From NCBI RefSeq assembly GCF_014199685.1, contig NZ_JACHNZ010000004.1:1-64000 (forward strand): a DNA stretch of 64,000 nucleotides, in the 5' to 3' direction. Within the stretch, counting starts at the first letter, position 1; each line of letters begins with the position of its first letter. The DNA is from Sphingosinicella soli (GTDB taxonomy: Bacteria > Pseudomonadota > Alphaproteobacteria > Sphingomonadales > Sphingomonadaceae). Under the pieces are notes generated by a model. It saw only the letters and a program-made list of their open reading frames with translations. It was not told the DNA's origin and did no database searches. This document shows positions 59,942 through 64,000 of the stretch, piece after piece. The position numbers and the translations under genes were made by a program.

Positions 59942-60813
59942 GCGCCCGCCCTGCGCGCGCGGAACCAGCGGACGAGGACCAGCGTATTCACGATCATGAG
60001 AACTCCGTAGATATTCTGGGTAACGGCAAGCGACAGACTGTCCAGCACCGTCAGCGTCAGGAACGTGGCGAGCGTCACGTTCTGCACGCCGACCTCGATG
60101 GCGAGCGTCATCGCATCGCGGCTGCTGACCTTGCAGGCGTATCCGATGCCAAGCCCCGCCCCCATCGCGGCGATGTTCATCACCAGAAGCGCCGGGCCGA
60201 CGCCGAGCAGGTTCGCAAGCACCATTTCCGCGCTGACACCCACCGCGAAGGCGATGACACCGAACAGAACGATCATCGACACCGGCCGCAGCCATCCGCT
60301 CAGTTTCTCGGCGGTCTCCGGCGCGAATCGGCAGATGAGCATGCCCACCGCCACCGGCAGCACGGTGATCCGCGCGAGCTGGAGCATCGTATCGACGATC
60401 GACAGCGCGGGCGCGGTGCCCTCGAGCCCGAAGTGAGTGATTCCCCAGTCCAGCAGCACGGGAATCGAGAACACCGTCACCAGGCTCGACAGCGCCGTCA
60501 GCACCACCGCAAGCGCGACATTGCCGCGCGCGATGAAGGTCAGCGCGTTCGACGTCGTCCCTGCCGGGCAGATGCCCAGAATGAAAACACCGAGCGCCAG
60601 TTCCGGCGGCAGGCGGAACAGGATGCCGATCGCCAGCCCCAGCAGCGGCATCGCCAGCAGTTGCCCGACCAGCCCCGCGAGCGGCGCGCGGCCGTTCTTC
60701 AGCACCTGCGCGAAATCGCCGAGCTTCAACGTCAGCCCCATGCTGAACATGATGAGCATCAGGCCCACGGGCACAAATGTGGTGTTGATGAAAGCGATCA
60801 TCGCGTCAGACAT
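59938..60813 (-). CDS. Bile acid:sodium symporter (BASS) family protein
   Basis: A 291-residue membrane protein with about ten hydrophobic segments. Conserved features are GMLTLK-like LMLIMFSMGLTLKLGDF near the start, GICPAGTTSNALTFIARGN (sodium-site region) and IEVGVQNVTLATFL. BASS proteins import organic anions with sodium. Bile acids are not expected here; a 2-oxo or amino-acid-derived acid is more likely given the flanking dipeptidase and cyclodeaminase-family genes. It overlaps the downstream gene by 4 bp. Confidence 0.9.
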   Translation of the reverse strand: MSDAMIAFINTTFVPVGLMLIMFSMGLTLKLGDFAQVLKNGRAPLAGLVGQLLAMPLLGLAIGILFRLPPELALGVFILGICPAGTTSNALTFIARGNVALAVVLTALSSLVTVFSIPVLLDWGITHFGLEGTAPALSIVDTMLQLARITVLPVAVGMLICRFAPETAEKLSGWLRPVSMIVLFGVIAFAVGVSAEMVLANLLGVGPALLVMNIAAMGAGLGIGYACKVSSRDAMTLAIEVGVQNVTLATFLTLTVLDSLSLAVTQNIYGVLMIVNTLVLVRWFRARRAGA

Positions 60814-60834
60814 GGAACTCCCCCTCGCGTCTCT

Positions 60835-62007
60835 CTATGCGCCCCAGACGGTCTTTGCATAGGCAACGAAATTCGCGCCGAGGATCTTTTCGATACGCGC
60901 CTGCGAATGGCCGCGCCGCGCCAGACGGTCGGCAAGATCGTGGAACTGCGAGGGGCCGCGCAAGTCGATCACGAAGGGCAACGTATCGGGGTTTTCACCC
61001 TTCGCGCCGATGCCCGCCGCGCGCCGGTCCGCGATCTCCCTGGCGATTTTCACCTTGTAGGCGTCCAGATCGTCGATCGTGGTGATGCCGCCGTCGGTGC
61101 CGATGCCGACATGGTCCTCACCGCAGACGTTCACGGCGTGCTCGATATGCGCCACGACATCGTCGGCGGTCGCCTTGCTGGTCGGGTTAAGGAACGGCAT
61201 GAAATAGATGCCGACGAACCCGCCCCGCGCCGCCACAAGGCGCAGTTCGGCATCGGTCTTGTTGCGCGGCATGTCGGTCAGCGCGCGGCAGCCGGTGTGG
61301 TTGATCGAGATCGGCTGCTTCGAGATGCGCGCGGCTTCAAGGCAGGTGTTCTCGCCGCTGTGCGACAGATCCACCATCACGCGGTTCGCGTTCAGCCGCT
61401 CCACTACCTCGCGCCCGAACGGCGTCAGACCCCGGTTCTCCGGCGCCATCGAACCGTCGCCGACGGCATTGGCGGGATTGTATGTCAGCTGGATGATCCG
61501 CACGCCGAGGTTCGCGAAAACGTCTGCGCGGCTCGCATCGCTGCCGAGCATCGTCGTGTTCTGAAAGCCGTAGATGAGCCCGATGCGGTTGTCGCGCTTC
61601 GCGCGCAGAATGTCTTCCGCGCTGGTGATTTTCACGAGGTCGGCGGGATAGCGCCGCGCGACCGCATCCCAGTGCGCGATCTCGCGCACGGTCTGCTCGA
61701 ACGGCTCGTCGGGCCCGAACACATGGCCGATCGTAAGGTTCACGGCGGTGAGGCCCGAGTGGCGGGCATCGTCGATCACCCGCTGATCGATGACAGCCTC
61801 GGTCGATGTCCAGCCGGACCTCTCCTTCGTTTCGGGGGGCTCGACATTCGGATTGGAGAGGCCGCCGAGCGTGTTCACGATGATCGCGCTGTTTCGGAGG
61901 CCTGCCGGCGCGGCAAACGCCGACCCACCCGCCAGGAGCGCTGCAGCCGCGCCGCCCATGGCAAGCAGGTCGCGCCGCTCGAAGCCCGAATTGCCGCGAT
62001 TCGTCAT
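60835..62007 (-). CDS. Exported M19 dipeptidase (Tat)
   Basis: A 390-residue M19 dipeptidase with a twin-arginine signal (ERRDLLAMGG at 10-19) and cleavage near AFAAP. Zinc motifs include IVNTLGGLSNPNVE (atypical first motif), LIYGFQNTTM, MVDLSHSGEN and SINHTGCRAL, with DHVGIGTDGGI near the end. It lies 21 bp upstream of the BASS symporter on the same strand. The protein resembles the Tat dipeptidase at 36434 in architecture, but the two diverge across most of their length. Confidence 0.9.
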   Translation of the reverse strand: MTNRGNSGFERRDLLAMGGAAAALLAGGSAFAAPAGLRNSAIIVNTLGGLSNPNVEPPETKERSGWTSTEAVIDQRVIDDARHSGLTAVNLTIGHVFGPDEPFEQTVREIAHWDAVARRYPADLVKITSAEDILRAKRDNRIGLIYGFQNTTMLGSDASRADVFANLGVRIIQLTYNPANAVGDGSMAPENRGLTPFGREVVERLNANRVMVDLSHSGENTCLEAARISKQPISINHTGCRALTDMPRNKTDAELRLVAARGGFVGIYFMPFLNPTSKATADDVVAHIEHAVNVCGEDHVGIGTDGGITTIDDLDAYKVKIAREIADRRAAGIGAKGENPDTLPFVIDLRGPSQFHDLADRLARRGHSQARIEKILGANFVAYAKTVWGA

Positions 62008-62100
62008 GTGCCCTCCGGCCTGTTTCACAAAGGCCCGGACGTTCGCGCCCCGGCACCACGGCACCGATAGAGCATGGCGCGCCCCCGCGCGTAAAGGGCT

Positions 62101-62562
62101 TCAGGTATAAGCGATGAGCCGGCCCAGCGCCGCCACGGCAAGCCACAGGCCGATCGAGGTCAGCGCCATCAGTTTGAGCGGCGGCGTGGGTTCACCCGCA
62201 TGCCGCCTCCAGAGCCCGCGGAAGGCGAGCGCATTTGCAACCGCGATCGCAGCGAGCACCATCTTGCAGAGGAACATGTCCGACCGCACCAGCGCGGTCG
62301 CATCGGCCGCGAACAGCAATGGTCCCGTGAGCAGCATGAGGACGAGACCCGCGACCGCAATCGGCGTCAGCGCGCGCGACAGCGCAACGACCGGGATCTG
62401 TCGGAACGCGCCGATGAGCCGGAGATCGAGAAACCCGATGCCGCCGACAAGCAGCACCAGGCCCAGCAGGTGAAGGAGGTTCGCCGCCGGATAGGCCCAT
62501 GGCGAGGCGCGCATGACGCCGCCGATCGCGGAGGCCTCGATCGCGGCGGCGAACGCGTCCAT
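62101..62562 (-). CDS. Four-helix membrane protein (DUF6644-like)
   Basis: A 153-residue inner-membrane protein with four hydrophobic helices. The block NLLHLLGLVLLVGGIGFLDL in helix 1 and LTGPLLFAADATAL resemble the DUF6644 family. It has no catalytic motif. It lies 4 bp after the DUF6152 gene, and the two families often occur together, suggesting a membrane-plus-periplasm pair. Function unknown. Confidence 0.75.
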   Translation of the reverse strand: MDAFAAAIEASAIGGVMRASPWAYPAANLLHLLGLVLLVGGIGFLDLRLIGAFRQIPVVALSRALTPIAVAGLVLMLLTGPLLFAADATALVRSDMFLCKMVLAAIAVANALAFRGLWRRHAGEPTPPLKLMALTSIGLWLAVAALGRLIAYT

Positions 62563-62566
62563 CAGG

Positions 62567-62917
62567 TCAGCGCAGCTCCACCGTCTTGCCCTCCGCGATC
62601 ACGCGCTCGATCCGCATCTCGGGCGCGCCGTCGCGGCGCGGGTAGCCGACGAGTGTCACCGACTTGCCGGGGGCCAGCATTTCACGCGTAAGCCCGCGCG
62701 CCTCCATGCGCGCGACGGGCGCCAGCACCACATCCCAGCTTTGCTTGCCGTGCATCACCTTGGCGGTGCCGTGCGGATTGCTCCACGAAACCGCCGACAG
62801 CGGCGCGGTGATCTCCAGCGTCTTTTCCGCGTCGTAGGAACTCCAGCCGTGGTGGGCGAGCGCGGCCGCGGGTATGCCGGCAAGCGTGGCGGCGAGGATC
62901 AGCCGTTTGAGCATCAA
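62567..62917 (-). CDS. Exported small protein (DUF6152-like)
   Basis: A 116-residue protein with a Sec signal peptide (ending AAALA) and a mature start HHGWSSYDAEKTLEIT. The following strands (PLSAVSWSNPHGTAKVMHG) have the usual DUF6152 pattern. The paired histidines at the mature N-terminus could bind copper or another metal (inference). It is translationally close to the DUF6644 gene (4-bp gap). Confidence 0.75.
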   Translation of the reverse strand: MMLKRLILAATLAGIPAAALAHHGWSSYDAEKTLEITAPLSAVSWSNPHGTAKVMHGKQSWDVVLAPVARMEARGLTREMLAPGKSVTLVGYPRRDGAPEMRIERVIAEGKTVELR

Positions 62918-62951
62918 AATCTCCCTTCAGAGCCCCCATGCCTGTGTACCG

Positions 62952-63500
62952 CTAAACCGCATGCGAGGGAACATGCGGCCCGTCGCGGTGTTCATCGGTG
63001 ATGCCGCCATCCGCCAGACGGATAGCAGCTTCGATACATTTGAGCCGCGTCGCCCCGCGTCCGATGTCACCGAAATGCTCCTCGCGGAACACGGTCCGCG
63101 TTGTCCGTCCGGCGCGTGCGAGATAGACGAGACCCGGTTCTTCGCCTTCGCCGGCCGGGCCGGCGAAACCGGTGATCGCGAGCGCGATGTCGACATCCGA
63201 GATTGCCAGCAACCCTTCCGCCATGGCGACGGCCACTTCATGCGAAACCGCGCCGTGGCGTTCGATAAGGCCGGGATCAATGCCGAGCAGGCGCTGCTTT
63301 GCCGCGTCCGTATAAACGACGAGGCCGGATTCGAAGACGTGTCCGAAGCCCGACACGTCGGTAAGGAGCGAGGCGAGCAGGCCGCCCGTGCAGCTTTCCG
63401 CAGTGCCTATCCTGACGCCCGCATCATGCAGCCGCTGAAGCAAAGCGTGGACGGCGCGCTCCAACGCATCGGGCAAGGCCGGAGACAGGGTTTCGGCCAT
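62952..63500 (-). CDS. CinA family nicotinamide-nucleotide amidohydrolase
   Basis: A 182-residue enzyme of the stand-alone C-terminal CinA (PncC) type, hydrolysing nicotinamide mononucleotide to nicotinate mononucleotide in NAD salvage. Motifs are IGTAESCTGGLLASLL, GGLVVY-like ESGLVVYTDAAKQRLLG, HGAVSHEVAVAMA and ITGFAGP. The N-terminal molybdopterin-like half of full-length CinA is absent. ATG 63500 is preferred; the longer frame upstream overlaps the neighbouring gene. Confidence 0.9.
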   Translation of the reverse strand: MAETLSPALPDALERAVHALLQRLHDAGVRIGTAESCTGGLLASLLTDVSGFGHVFESGLVVYTDAAKQRLLGIDPGLIERHGAVSHEVAVAMAEGLLAISDVDIALAITGFAGPAGEGEEPGLVYLARAGRTTRTVFREEHFGDIGRGATRLKCIEAAIRLADGGITDEHRDGPHVPSHAV

Positions 63501-63508
63501 CGGCCGCA

Positions 63509-64000
<492 letters not shown>

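Overview
The window is 64 kb of high-GC chromosomal DNA from an alphaproteobacterium, most likely order Sphingomonadales. The evidence is gene content: a CpdR regulator next to N-formylglutamate amidohydrolase, a SapC-family protein, a TonB-dependent receptor with a short N-terminus, an fdsGBAD formate dehydrogenase, and a small protein ending in [12 protein letters not shown]. The family could not be fixed from sequence alone. Coding density is very high: no gap between genes exceeds about 300 bases, and most long antisense reading frames are GC-rich shadows.

Layout. (1) 1-1990 is a lower-GC accessory edge: IS21-like terminal repeats, the tail of an IS481-type transposase, and a TetR/esterase pair that diverges over two palindromic operators. 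Its right edge runs straight into a LysE-type exporter that has lost its normal start. (2) 2-20 kb is mixed housekeeping: Ogt, AsmA, inositol-phosphatase family, GST, tRNA-Pro(CGG), ferredoxin-NADP reductase, a DUF969/DUF979 membrane pair, cyclophilin, a four-cysteine FNR regulator, a TonB receptor with alkaline phosphatase, tRNA-Val(GAC), CpdR. (3) 20-31 kb holds SapC, leucyl aminopeptidase, a MarR/NlpC pair, mltG-fabF-acpP-fabG-fabD, an exported repeat protein, and rpsF-rpsR-rplI ending in a bidirectional terminator. (4) 31.3-42.8 kb is the most notable region. A run of minus-strand genes encodes four exported hydrolases (two M19 dipeptidases, an amidohydrolase, a membrane-anchored serine hydrolase), a YkvI-type permease, and homologues of DgcN (D-Glu N-acetyltransferase) and DgcA (N-acetyl-D-Glu racemase / dipeptide epimerase). 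It ends with phhA and a methyltransferase, and faces a divergent XRE-cupin regulator. Two promoters in the run share an identical 13-bp core. (5) 42.8-49.1 kb holds a DNA exonuclease-ligase pair, an EF-hand protein, an OmpR-type two-component system and PadR. (6) 49.3-56 kb is fdsG-B-A-D-fdhD-purU, a formate-producing and formate-oxidising unit. (7) 56-64 kb holds OsmC, HrpB, a second dipeptidase unit (M19, BASS symporter, ornithine-cyclodeaminase family), DUF6644/DUF6152, CinA, a small membrane protein and the 3' end of mtnA.

How the genes fit together. Region 4 reads as a complete route (inferred). Exported peptidases release amino acids, including D-residues, in the periplasm. YkvI imports them. 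DgcN acetylates and DgcA epimerises them towards N-acetyl-L-Glu, under a peptide- or amino-acid-sensing XRE-cupin regulator. The 58.9-62 kb unit repeats the theme of exported dipeptidase, transporter and amino-acid-modifying enzyme with different families. The fds-purU unit links one-carbon folate turnover to NADH production.
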